DNA from: Saccoglossus kowalevskii
Taxonomy: Eukaryota > Hemichordata > Enteropneusta > Harrimaniidae
Length of the DNA: 10,557 nt
Reading direction: 5' to 3'
Assembly (NCBI RefSeq): GCF_000003605.2
Contig: NW_003151762.1
Span: forward strand, 19,039 to 29,595
Position numbers and translations under genes: made by a program. Below, one piece after another: positions 1 through 8,009 of the stretch (position 1 is its first letter; each line of letters begins with the position of its first letter). Under the pieces are notes generated by a model. That model saw only the letters and a list, made by a program, of their open reading frames with translations, was not told the DNA's origin and did not search any database.

Positions 1-319
1 AAAGGGTTTTGTACAATTTACAAAGGGAAAAAAGGCGTTTTTACAGTTTACAGTGTTAAAAAATGGACATTGAATGTCGAGAGCTTTACGACTCAAATCT
101 CCGCCATACTGCGCCGTGTGTGGAGACGCATGCGCATATTACCCTCGTAATGCTCTTCATTCGGTTAGAGAGCCTTTTACGTCTTGACATTCAATTTTGC
201 AGTGAACTGTGTCATCTAGCCGTTTTACAGTTTCTAAAATGTCATTTCCCTGGATTATTTTTAACGATTTTTTCATTTGGATGTAAATTCTTGTACGTAC
301 CGAGAAAAATGATACATTT

Positions 320-450
320 TTACAGTGTACGAAAAAAATATTTGATTGATTACGTTGTACGTCTAGCCTGTGATTACAGAATTACGGAATTTATTTTTTC
401 TATTTACGTTGTACGAACAAAAAAATATTGCAATTACGTTGAACGAAAAT
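320..450. repeat. Degenerate ~30-bp tandem repeat
   Basis: The motif TTAC(A/G)-TGTACG recurs with near-regular spacing. Copies start at about 320 (ttacagtgtacg), 350 (ttacgttgtacg), 404 (ttacgttgtacg) and 434 (ttacgttgaacg), with a weaker copy at 374 (ttacag). Spacings are 30, 24, 30 and 30 bases. The copies at 320, 404 and 434 are followed by an A-rich stretch. The copies have diverged, which suggests an old minisatellite. Looser relatives (tttacagtttacagtg near 42 and ttttacagttt near 222) suggest it once extended leftward. A 129-codon plus-strand frame (63-452) crosses the block. I do not call that frame a gene, because repeats of this kind can stay stop-free by composition. Confidence 0.5.
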
Positions 451-458
451 AACCCTTG

Positions 459-500
459 CCCCCCCCCCCGGTATATGTATATATGCTCTTATATATATGT
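459..500. repeat. Poly-C run followed by TA-rich tract
   Basis: Eleven consecutive C residues (459-469) are followed by an alternating purine-pyrimidine tract (gtatatgtatatatg, then tatatatatg). Both are slippage-prone simple sequences. In an otherwise AT-rich window the C run is conspicuous. Its exact length may be unreliable in assembly. Confidence 0.8.
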
Positions 501-731
501 CCACATCTCGACGATGGCCGTTATACATTAGCATAATGATACAAGAAATGTTTTATTAAAAGTAAAGCAAGACAACAGAACGATAGTTACAGATATTGCC
601 GCCTTAAATATACTGATGCACTCAAGTGCCTGCCTGATCTCCATATTAGATATGTTATTGTCACTGCAGACAAAGCTAACATCAACATAGTATTTCTTTG
701 TAAATTATATTATTATACATCTCTCACCGTA
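501..731. other. No gene seen
   Basis: This is AT-rich single-copy-looking sequence. I see no protein-like frame, no RNA gene and no repeat unit here. Confidence 0.5.
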
Positions 732-838
732 ACGCCATCAGTTTTAGCGTGCCGCAATTTTGCGGTATTTTACGGCGTATTTTCATCCTACCATATTAGG
801 AAATGCGAATTCCAAATATGGAATGATTACGCGCGTAA
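732..838. repeat. Cluster of small inverted repeats
   Basis: Four perfect dyads lie within about 105 bases. An outer ACGCC (732-736) pairs with GGCGT (774-778). Nested inside it, CCGCAA (752-757) pairs with TTGCGG (760-765). TCCTA (786-790) pairs with TAGGA (797-801). ATTCCA (809-814) pairs with TGGAAT (819-824). The uninterrupted 12-base palindrome TTACGCGCGTAA lies at 827-838. The density is higher than in most of the window. It could be part of a decayed foldback element or a protein-binding region. No terminal repeats or target duplication were recognised. Confidence 0.45.
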
Positions 839-876
839 GCGTGTTCTAATTATAAAAACAAACATGGCTGCCACCA

Positions 877-899
877 GGGTTTGACCCGGGGGTTTGACC
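877..899. repeat. Short direct repeat, period 13
   Basis: The decamer GGGTTTGACC occurs twice, at 877-886 and 890-899, joined by CGG. It lies in a locally GC-rich patch. It faintly resembles a tRNA T-arm, but no rest of a tRNA surrounds it. Confidence 0.6.
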
Positions 900-966
900 G
901 GACTCCATACAAAGAAGTTCACTGATTTCAGCATTCCCATTATGTATCCTTGGCAGGAAAAGATGT

Positions 967-1115
967 ATAATAATAAGGTATTACGAGAATACCTCAAAGT
1001 ATGCACTCAGACAGTACGCTGTCGCATCGACCTCCTCAGCGCAAAGGTCGATACTGCCGCTGTACTGTCTTCGTGCATATTTTGAGGTATCTTCGTATTA
1101 ACCTTATATTATTAT
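967..1115. mobile_element. Long near-perfect hairpin (foldback/MITE-like)
   Basis: The two arms, about 967-1033 and 1045-1115, are reverse complements over nearly their whole length with only scattered mismatches and 1-2 base bulges. They flank an 11-nt loop (1034-1044). Matching pairs include ataataataaggt with accttatattattat at the outer ends, atacctcaaagtatgca with tgcatattttgaggtat, cagacagtac with gtactgtctt, and atcgacct with aggtcgat at the loop. A 149-nt dyad of this quality is far beyond chance. The likeliest origin is a short foldback or MITE-type DNA element inserted at TA-rich sequence. The outer TAATAA-type ends could include a target duplication, but this is not resolvable by eye. 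A transcript would form a long stem like a small-RNA precursor. No coding capacity is needed to explain it. Confidence 0.7.
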
Positions 1116-1209
1116 GAGTATCTTATTGAATAACTTGGACTTACTCGATATAATAATTCTACTTACAACCTAATACCCAACGATAAAATGAAAGTCTTGT
1201 TATTTACAG

Positions 1210-1360
1210 GTCAATAATGAAATATATTAACATTCCACTCAAAAAAGTATTGGATGATTTGCCCAACTTATATAGAATACTCAAACCCACAGAAAAGCCT
1301 ACAAAACTAGACTTATTGCTGGACCATTTAAATGTTCAACCAAAGAGATGTCTAAAATAA
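1210..1360 (+). CDS. Candidate 3'-terminal coding exon, product unknown
   Basis: A splice-acceptor-like sequence (cttgttatttacag, ending at 1209) is followed by an open frame read from TCA at 1211. It runs through an internal ATG at 1217 to a TAA stop at 1358-1360. From that ATG it encodes 47 residues: charged and leucine-rich, with the core LKKVLDDLPNLYRILKP followed by a Lys/Thr stretch and LDLLLDHLN. The composition looks like real helical protein and not AT-rich noise. An AATAAA follows 8 bases after the stop, as expected for a last exon with a very short 3' UTR. I recognise no family. Frames this short are common by chance, so the call rests on the combination of acceptor, composition and polyadenylation signal. 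No upstream exon was identified. Confidence 0.3.
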
Positions 1361-1378
1361 TAATAATAATAAAATAAT
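1356..1378. repeat. (TAA)n microsatellite with AATAAA
   Basis: About six AAT/TAA units run through this stretch with one interruption. The hexamer AATAAA at 1368-1373 falls inside it and could serve as a polyadenylation signal for the candidate exon ending at 1360. Equally, AATAAA could be a by-product of the microsatellite. Confidence 0.7.
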
Positions 1379-1379
1379 A

Positions 1380-1946
1380 TGTACTTTGTATACTATTAAA
1401 GAGGGGCTACAAAAATGTGATGTCATCTTTTCTAGAAGTGGTATACATCAAATGGGAATATTGAACATTTTTTGGATAAATCAAATTCGCTTTCAAATTT
1501 GACTTCATTTTTAATAAAAATTACCAGTATACCTATTATTATTGACAACATAATTGTTTGGGATATATTTTTCAATATAGTATCGGCATTCCAATATAGA
1601 CTAATTATATATAACATTTCTGAGCAGACACGCTGCCACCCAGTAACTTGTATTCTTCACCAGGAAGCTAGTATCTAACTGCAGTCTTTTTAGATAAACA
1701 TTTGATTTACTAATTTTTAACACATCAGAATAATTCAGAGTATATTAGATTAAGAATGTTACTCGTTTGATAAGAAGGGTCATTCATCTTCTAATTCAAT
1801 ATCATCCTTTGAGACACACATATTCCCACTAAAACAATTTTAGGTGCAACTCTTACAACTATAGCCATGGATCGTCATAGCAATATCACACAGACAGTTT
1901 TTCATACAATATTTTAATTCTGGATATCTGATATCTGGCCTAAATT
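1380..1946. other. No gene seen
   Basis: AT-rich sequence with short frames on both strands around 1430-1680 that oppose each other and have AT-driven Ile/Asn/Ser-rich composition. I treat these as chance. No repeat unit or RNA gene was recognised. Confidence 0.45.
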
Positions 1947-1978
1947 CAAAACGAAATTCGTTACAAATTTCTGTTTTG
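1947..1978. repeat. Inverted repeat, stem 12 bp
   Basis: CAAAACGAAATT (1947-1958) pairs with AATTTCtGTTTTG (1966-1978) with one bulged T, around a 7-nt loop. Just upstream, gatatct is directly repeated (1923-1936). Function unknown. Confidence 0.5.
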
Positions 1979-2015
1979 TATGGGAGCTAGCATCCTAAAG
2001 TGTTCTTTATGCGAT

Positions 2016-2024
2016 GGGGGGGGG
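2016..2024. repeat. Poly-G run (9 G)
   Basis: Nine consecutive G residues in AT-rich surroundings. It is followed by a short direct repeat of tgtcatgt (2034-2049 region). Simple-sequence slippage is the plain explanation. Confidence 0.7.
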
Positions 2025-3673
2025 TCCTCATTTTGTCATGTTTGTCATGTCAGATCATGAGGGAGCATACATAACTTTATTCTCCACGCAGATAATCTCA
2101 TTCCCCCAGCGCGTTGTTGAATTTCATGTAAATAAACAATGAATTATAAATTATAAATAAATAACCCAGTGATAAACATAATGCTGCACCAAGTAATCCC
2201 CCTGTATTTGGTAGTCCACATCAGTACACTGGCAAATACATAAAAGGCCCAGCCGTAAATTAATGGCAGCTTCTTGTCTCTGTCTTTAAAGTACTGTGTA
2301 TAGTGTATGGATTTCATATGGGATCAAAACACACCATTTCCTCTAATTCCGATAAGAAGAGTATAACCACTTGTAGTTTACATCACTGGAAGTTTAATTG
2401 TGTATTAAAAATGATCCCATGCTTACTTATATGGTGAGTTTATTACTGGAATGGCTCTAGTCTGTACAGAAAGATTGAGTTGAAATTGGGAATAAGGCAC
2501 TGTTCCGATAACCCAATAAGATTAGTATAATAGTAGTCCAGGATGTATGACTTTATAGATCTCAATCAGTTTTTATACTTAACAATACAACATGGACATC
2601 TTACCTCACATCGCAGCTCCCGAACTATCTATCTATTTAATAAAAAATATTGGATATTATCAAGTCGTCGTGCAATTGGAATCCAGGTTGGCTTACTAGT
2701 TCCAGCCATACTACATAAACAGAGAGAAAATGTGACACCGGACGCTTTTAATCACATCAACATTATATCGTGCGACCACCGTCTCTCATAATACGGATAA
2801 TTTCATACAGCCCGTTGTCATCCACGCTGTCACGACAAATACAACTCAGAGTTTAAGATGAATACTAATTGCATAAATAATAATTCAATGACGAATTAAT
2901 TCATTTTCATACTAATTTGGTAGAACTCGTCACTGACAGTTTATCTTCTGTCATATCCATTGTGACTATTGACAGCGTACAAATTAAATTACATATACAT
3001 TTATTGTAAATTAAATATAAATGACAGTAAATTCTAAAAGATTTCTATAATCAGCTCAGTTTATTACAAGACTTATTTGATTCAGTTTCAAAAACTACGA
3101 TTTGATTAAGAGATAATTTTGGGTTGATCGACATACAAGGCTGACAAGAAAGGTAGTGAATTCCAGAGATACATGAGTATTACTCACTCTCATGTCCTTG
3201 GATTTATACAATCGTTACATATTGTAAAGAAGTTGAATATGACAACTGCAACTATATTTTACATTCAACTCGTCAGCGAAGAATAATTTCAACTTCATAA
3301 AATTCGAAAAGTAAAGCAGTTGATGCAGGTTAATATTTTCTGGTGAATCAAATTTATTTAATTCAGTAGAGAAAAAACATAACCATTGAACTTGATCAAG
3401 ATGTATATACACTACTTGTTGTTTAGTCACATGGGGAACGCGTGTAATACCAATACCAACAATAATTTGCTCTGAAAAAAATCGCAGCGAACGATTTTGT
3501 TAAACTTATTATTTTATGATAAACACTATCATGAATGATTCTCAAAAAAGTGAAAATCATTCTCTGGAATATCTTTCCGTTTCCAGGACTCCCACTCAAA
3601 ACACAAAAGTACATTGGAAAATTTTACAAGCGACGAATCCGCTGAGCAATTTATTTTCAGGGACTTGTTCTAT
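2025..3673. other. Long stretch with no recognisable gene
   Basis: I see no coding region, RNA gene or mobile element that I can support here. The 82-codon plus frame at 2543-2791 and short minus frames at 3215-3614 lack splice context and family motifs. Two weak dyads were noted: TGTATTTG (2203-2210) with CAAATACA (2233-2240), and ATGGGATCA (2318-2326) with TGATCCCAT (2412-2420). The stretch is most likely intron or intergenic DNA. Confidence 0.5.
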
Positions 3674-3698
3674 TGATCCACTGTTGATATGTGGATCA
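3674..3698. repeat. Perfect 8-bp hairpin
   Basis: TGATCCAC (3674-3681) and GTGGATCA (3691-3698) are exact reverse complements around a 9-nt loop. No T-run follows and no gene ends here, so no terminator role is implied. Confidence 0.6.
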
Positions 3699-3904
3699 GT
3701 GACTGCAATTAACAACATATACATCCGTTATGCCTAATCTGCTTGGCATTGGCAGTATAAATCCAAAATTCAATATACCTGTGACAAAGTTATCTTTTAG
3801 AAAGTGAATATTGGCTTAATATAGACATATACACGAAATAGATCCTTAGACAATAAATTATCATTAAATGTTGATGAATTGTAAAGTTATTCAAAAAAAA
3901 AAAT

Positions 3905-3970
3905 TCCACGTGGAGATGAAATAATCAGTATGCTAGCAATTTTTGCTGATAACATAATTTTTCAGCAAAA
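3905..3970. repeat. E-box palindrome plus 9-bp inverted repeat
   Basis: TCCACGTGGA (3905-3914) is a perfect 10-base palindrome centred on the E-box CACGTG. It lies just after a run of A residues. Nearby, TTTTGCTGA (3941-3949) and TCAGCAAAA (3962-3970) form an exact 9-bp stem around a 12-nt loop. A smaller dyad, AGCAA/TTGCT, overlaps the left arm. The E-box could bind bHLH factors, but nothing else here suggests a promoter. Confidence 0.45.
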
Positions 3971-4503
3971 TATCAACGATTAAGTGGAAACAAATTGTGT
4001 CCCCGTGCTGTCTGGCAGTTTTATTTTTTACAGAAATTAGTTAAAAACAAAAACGCAAAGCGCTATGACACTTTTGGTATATGCGCTATATAATAATAAT
4101 TATTATCATTAGCCAAATCTTCTAATTTAACATTCTACGATCCTAAATTTAGTGATTATATTACAATGATATATCCAGTTGAACTTGAGATTAATGAAAC
4201 TAAATATTACTTAGCCTTCAAATGAACTCTTACAACTTTTACAATTTTTTACATCTTTATAGCAAAGTGCCACTCCCTCCATTCACTATCCCTGATTTCT
4301 TTTAAAAATGGCATTATCTTAATTCGCCCAAACTATTGAATCAAGAGTTTTATAAAAAATGGCCTTAACTTTAAAAGGTTTTTGGCATATATAATGAGCT
4401 TATATTTGAATAAAATAACAGTTACCAATCGATCAAAGATGGCACAAATTACACCACTTTATTATGATTCAGAATGGTATATTTCGAGGGTCACATGTCG
4501 AGC
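3971..4503. other. No gene seen
   Basis: AT-rich sequence containing the perfect 14-base palindrome ATAATAATTATTAT (4093-4106). Open frames starting near 4382 and 4474 overlap each other in different frames and have no family motif, so they are not called. Confidence 0.45.
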
Positions 4504-4542
4504 AGCACGTGCTCTCTTTTTCCTGACGTCACTTCATATATA
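4504..4542 (+). promoter_or_regulatory. E-box, CRE and TATA-like cluster
   Basis: Within 39 bases lie the palindrome AGCACGTGCT with an E-box core (4504-4513), the full palindromic cAMP response element TGACGTCA (4524-4531) and TATATA (4537-4542). A pyrimidine-flanked TCA at 4568-4570 sits about 33 bases after the TATA start and could be an initiator. The arrangement is that of a TATA-type promoter reading rightward. The sites themselves are palindromic and give no direction. No recognised gene follows, so this may be chance. TATA in AT-rich DNA carries little weight alone, and the CRE is the more informative element. Confidence 0.3.
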
Positions 4543-4869
4543 CCATGGATTTTTTTGTCGATTATTTTCAATCGGTTATTTTGTAGTCCTGTAATTCAAA
4601 CCTGGACGACTTTGACAAAGATCTGTGAATATGGTACTATACTTTACATGAGCTTTCAGAAAATAGAGACTTAAACCGTGAGAAATGAAACATAGTGTGT
4701 ATTACTTTCGGTTTACACACGTGTCATTCTGAAATAAGTTTTAGTTTCCCAGAAATGTAATTCAATAAATGATTTTGCTCATCCTGTTGTCATGGATATA
4801 TCAAGAATGTAATTAATCGCGTGTGTTCTCATAAAGAATGCAAGAGAAGTGTCGTCCTCTGCCACAGGC

Positions 4870-4899
4870 AAAATCTTGCAGGTCAAATGCCAAGATTTT
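4870..4899. repeat. Perfect 9-bp inverted repeat
   Basis: AAAATCTTG (4870-4878) and CAAGATTTT (4891-4899) are exact reverse complements around a 12-nt loop. A 61-codon minus-strand frame (4779-4964) covers it. That frame is not convincing as an exon. Confidence 0.5.
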
Positions 4900-5704
4900 A
4901 TTGCATGCACTGCCATTATTGTGAAATACGCTTTTGGTATTACTGAAAGATTAAATCTCGTCATTCGGCGAGCATGACTTGGTACGCATGCGCCCTAGAG
5001 AACACAGTGGGAATAATCTCGACACATAATTATTATCGGTATAACAGATCTAGTCATTGTTTTGTTGCCGGGAATACATTTGTGATTTTTAATTATTTTT
5101 CAACTAATTCTCAAATATATTTTTGAATTTAGTTAACATTACAATAATAATGTACGACTATGAGACTAATGTAGATGTTGATAGTGATAATGGTGTAGAT
5201 GGAAATGATATTTTATTTTGCACTATACCAAATAAGATATTAAAATGGACGTTCTTTCCGCGTAGAATAACGACGAACATGTTCTCAAATAAGACCACAA
5301 CTTCCTGGACATTCAAATGTGGGTAAAAATGGTAATACCTAGCGTCATAAACTGTGTTGGTGTTAGATCACCGCGATCAACATGTAATTATAAGTATCCT
5401 CAGCATGGGAAAAGATATTCAATGGTACAATGTTCCCCAAAGATGATATTTGTCATTGTATCAAGTTAAGGCCAGTACCACAGATAATGTTATCGCACTT
5501 ATACACTTGTAAGTTTATCGACTTTAGGAATGTATTGTATCGGGAATTAACTATTTGAAAACGTTATTGAATTGACGAACATGAAAAATGAAAATCTAAA
5601 AATTCAACAAAAGCCAAGTTCAGTAAAATGGTAGATAGTAGATCTGATGGCAAAGAATACTTCTCATTTACCGAGTAACTATATAAACCTGCACTTCACG
5701 TATA
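4900..5704. other. No supported gene
   Basis: The stretch holds ACGCATGCGC (4984-4993), a decamer also present at 126-135, and an open plus-strand frame from ATG 5150 to TAA 5324. That frame has an Asp/Asn/Val-rich start (METDV-type composition) and no recognisable domain, and frames of 58 codons are expected by chance in this amount of DNA. I leave it uncalled. Confidence 0.4.
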
Positions 5705-5834
5705 CTGTAAAACAAATATACCATGGGCTGTAAAACAAATACCATGGGCTGTAAAACAAATACCATGGGCTGTAAAACAAATACCATGGGCTGTAAAACA
5801 AATACCATGGGCTGTAAAACAAATACCATGGGCT
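5705..5834. repeat. 21-bp minisatellite, ~6 copies
   Basis: The unit ccatgggctgtaaaacaaata starts at 5721, 5742, 5763, 5784 and 5805 with no mismatch between copies. A partial unit lies before them (ctgtaaaacaaata from 5705, with an extra TA) and another after (ccatgggct, 5826-5834). Each unit carries CCATGG. Because 21 is divisible by 3, both strands stay open and appear to encode a 7-residue repeat (MGCKTNT on plus), which I regard as a by-product. Identity between copies implies recent expansion or homogenisation. On the minus strand the array lies directly downstream of the stop codon of the LINE relic, so it probably grew in that element's 3' end. Confidence 0.95.
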
Positions 5835-6104
5835 CAAGAAACAAACTAATTATATTCATATATACATGGTTAATAGTTATTCTTAAAATTGTTTTCAGTC
5901 TCTACATTCACCACCCTAATTGGCAATTTGTTCCACATGCTCACTTCGCGTTATGTGAACGAAGTTGACAGCCTTGCTTGTCAAGTATACAAGCATGTTC
6001 TCCAGTTCTATGGGTTGCAAGCAAACACTATAAACTCAAACTCAATCGATAGTCTAAAATTATGGATCATGTCACCCCGAATTCAAAGTGTATATGTAGT
6101 TTAT

Positions 6105-6257
6105 TCAAGCACTTGGAACTGTTGCTGGAAAGATACAACACGATGTCACGGATCGTTTCTCTTCGAGTACATAACACCAGGCACCAGTAAACAACGTAGC
6201 CGTTATTTTGTGGAAATCTGTATTCGTGGCGTCAAAAAGATGTCTGGTTGTTACAAC
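6105..6257 (-). pseudogene. LINE endonuclease-RT linker remnant
   Basis: A 50-codon uninterrupted minus-strand frame starts VVTTRHLFDATNTDFHKI and continues with a Trp and VLEEK. This spacing (D-F-x-K-I, about 8 residues, W, then V-L-E) matches the segment that follows the SDH motif in Jockey/CR1-like elements. It ends in TGA at 6107-6105, about where the RT should begin. From there the sequence jumps to the tail, which places the internal deletion between about 6105 and 6079. Confidence 0.65.
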
Positions 6258-6780
6258 TCTATTACAAACACATCAAATTCCACCAATACATGATCACTGC
6301 TACCTAGACCACCGACAGAATTATTAAACATTTATGGTTCACCAATTGACTCTGCAAGTAGGAAAGTCTACATGTTGGGTCAACAAAGCATATAGAATCA
6401 CATTCATAAACAGATCAACACGAGCATCTGGTCAAATACATGTAAATCCCAGGGGAAATTAAAGTCGCCCATAATCACAACATGGTTGACTGCAGCCTGG
6501 TTAATTAACCTGACTCCAATTGTTACTCTTATTACTGTTCGGAGACCGATAAACAACTCAGACAATAAGCTTTGTTGTCTTATGCGCAGCGACTAGAATT
6601 AGTAAATCCATTAATGTCAGTGTCTGCATAAACGCCATTATAAGTATCAACTCTATCCTGCCTAAAGGTTTCAAACCCTAAAGAAATCCATTGGTATCAA
6701 TATGATCATTAGTCCGAGACTCAATACTTGTCTCTCAGTACCGCAAATGCTCTGAACTTTTTCATAACGCTGTGAACATT
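6251..6780 (-). pseudogene. LINE endonuclease (EEP) domain remnant
   Basis: In successive frames on the minus strand the standard landmarks appear in order. NVHSVMKKF (from 6780) matches the N-terminal catalytic Asn motif. IESRTNDHID (6725-6690 region) carries the catalytic Glu. GFETFRQDRVDTYNG (6678-6634 region) matches the family F-R-x-D-R segment. VVYRSPNSNKSNN (6557-6519) is the Tyr-Arg-Ser-Pro motif. HVVIMGDFNFPWD (6484-6446) has the catalytic Asp and Asn. LLTQHVDFPT (about 6387-6358) follows. LGSSDHVLVEF (about 6307-6269) carries the Asp-His pair. All metal- and phosphate-binding residues of the fold can be read, yet at least three frameshifts and several stops interrupt the frame. In life the domain nicks target DNA to prime reverse transcription. 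Confidence 0.88.
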
Positions 6781-6843
6781 AGTGTCAAAACAAGATAATG
6801 TAGACAATTTTACTATTTACATTATTGTTTACAATATGAGTAA

Positions 6844-7329
6844 TTCAGATATGTGTTGTTTTTTGCCGTATTTTCAGGTAAGCCACCCCAACTCATTCCC
6901 AGTATAATCATCCACCCCTTTATCTGTACCAATGCGCTGCACAGTAAAGTAATAAACCAGCGCAAAATGCAAATTTTTATAATTTTCCATTACATTTTGT
7001 TTCTCGGAAAATTTCGAGAAAATGAAATATTCTTATTTAAATACTGCTCAAACCTTAACTTGAACGATGCGAAAAATAATTTCAACTTTACTGTTGTTAT
7101 TTCCCCAGACTTACATAACATCAACGTCACCCGTTCAATGTGGCAGACTTTACTCTGTAGCACATATCATGTAGGGTTTTATAGCAAAATATTTTATTCT
7201 CATCTAAGCTATTACAGCGGGGGCTTTCTAAGAAACTACCTGCCTCAAAGTTACAGCGTTCGGGATATAGCTATTTATCACAATAGATCCTGCCAGGAAT
7301 TGCTGTTCGCTTTGAGAGAGCGCTTCTAG
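6844..7329 (+). CDS. Longest open frame; hypothetical, possibly secreted
   Basis: The frame is open from 6844 to the TAG at 7327-7329. There is no ATG until 6967, so the likeliest protein is the 120 residues from that Met; 158 residues are counted from a GTG at 6853. The Met start would give a hydrophobic N-terminus (MQIFIIFHYILFLG) like a signal peptide, then three N-glycosylation sequons (NFT, NVT, NRS), four cysteines and a Tyr/Ser-rich middle. An acceptor-like tract (gccgtattttcag, ending about 6878) lies in the 5' part, so a spliced exon is also possible. With roughly 7% stop codons per frame at this base composition, a frame this long is expected only about once in a hundred windows by my rough estimate, but local composition could relax that. 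No family is recognised. It starts about 60 bases beyond the LINE relic. Confidence 0.25.
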   Translation, partial: FRYVLFFAVFSGKPPQLIPSIIIHPFICTNALHSKVINQRKMQIFIIFHYILFLGKFRENEIFLFKYCSNLNLNDAKNNFNFTVVISPDLHNINVTRSMWQTLLCSTYHVGFYSKIFYSHLSYYSGGFLRNYLPQSYSVRDIAIYHNRSCQELLFALRERF

Positions 7330-8009
7330 AAAGAACGTAATGTTCGATATTCGCTTGGAGTCAGTGGTAACACACGTTAAATGACCCATATATACATTAA
7401 AAAAGGAGGGGGTCTAATGGCTGTACAGGTACTGGAAATATAAAGTTCTTCATATCGAATATTGGTTTTATAGTGTAGTTTATCTTCGATAGTCAAACAG
7501 AGTGCGTGCGATTCAATGATTTGATTACACCCTACGACACTGAATACTGAAACATAAGGTCATACGAATCATACAGGAAACTTTTGTGCCAAAATTTAGT
7601 CCTAGTTATTCGCCTATTTTGGTGTATACTAAACGAACATACACTGTGACCTTGGCCTTTCTCCCGAAAATATACCCAGTGTCTGCCAAGTTTAAAGGCC
7701 AAGCCAAGAAATGTTGAGGCTATTTCTGGGAGGAGTAATAATGAACATTTTCTTATCATAATTCAGGTTGTGTATTTGTTGCAGAAAGTGACTGGTGAGT
7801 GTAGACTTGAGAACAAGTATGTTTTAGAACCCAATGTCGTCCGCGCAACGCGAACTTCAGAAATAAATTTTGGACATTGTCAATTAAATTCACTGGTGGA
7901 CATAGACAGCTAAATCTATGTAACAACGTTGGCACAATAATATGATTTATTACTAAAGTGCGCCCTCTGTATAGCATACTCAGTTTTGCTTCGACTTTAT
8001 TTAAGGTAG
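7330..8009. other. No supported gene
   Basis: Short minus-strand frames at 7532-7977 lack domains. A plus-strand acceptor-like cag at 7764-7766 and a strong donor-like gtgagt at 7795-7800 would bound a 28-nt micro-exon, which is too small to call. TGACCTTGG (7647-7655) is the complement of a CCAAGGTCA nuclear-receptor half site, which may be chance. Confidence 0.4.

Larger units (their letters stand above)
5835..6780 (-). pseudogene. Non-LTR retrotransposon relic, RT core deleted
   Basis: Read on the minus strand, this is ORF2 of a Jockey/CR1-like LINE broken by stops and frameshifts. The order from N to C is: an apurinic-endonuclease-like (EEP) domain (6780-6251), the linker to RT (6257-6105), then, after only about 25 bases, the protein's C-terminal tail (6079-5870). 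The palm and fingers of the reverse transcriptase, normally several hundred residues including the catalytic Asp pair, are absent. The tail shows RGDMI, then MWNKLPIRVVNVET and NNFKNNY before a TAA at 5872-5870, matching the usual end of such proteins (W-N-x-L-P-x-x-VV-x-A). The 21-bp minisatellite follows at the 3' end. The relic is non-functional and was probably deleted after or during insertion. The 134-codon plus-strand frame at 5889-6293 is an antisense shadow of it. Confidence 0.85.

Noticed and set aside
126-135. ACGCATGCGC here and at 4984-4993, resembling an NRF-1 site
   Set aside because: It matches only part of the NRF-1 consensus and neither copy lies at a supported promoter.
63-452. 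129-codon plus-strand open frame with a good ATG context
   Set aside because: It overlaps a decayed tandem repeat, has Cys/Phe/Leu-rich composition with no domain, and a frame this long is not very rare at this AT content. Retained only as a remark.
870-900. tRNA T-arm-like GGGTTTGACC
   Set aside because: No acceptor stem, D-arm or anticodon arm can be placed around it. It is better described as a direct repeat.
3115-3175. Minus-strand WNSLP motif, as found near LINE protein ends
   Set aside because: The flanking residues on both sides do not match any LINE tail, and a five-residue match alone is weak.
5150-5326. 58-codon plus-strand ORF with an acidic N-terminus
   Set aside because: No domain and no strong donor. 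Many frames of this length are expected by chance in this window.
5723-5968. Plus-strand frame encoding a 7-residue MGCKTNT repeat (and its minus-strand counterpart)
   Set aside because: The 21-bp minisatellite unit is a multiple of three, so both strands are automatically open. No sign of a real repeat protein beyond it.
5889-6293. 134-codon plus-strand open frame
   Set aside because: It is antisense to the LINE linker and tail, whose minus-strand motifs explain the sequence.
7767-7794. 28-nt micro-exon between cag and gtgagt
   Set aside because: Too short to judge; splice-like pairs at this distance occur by chance.
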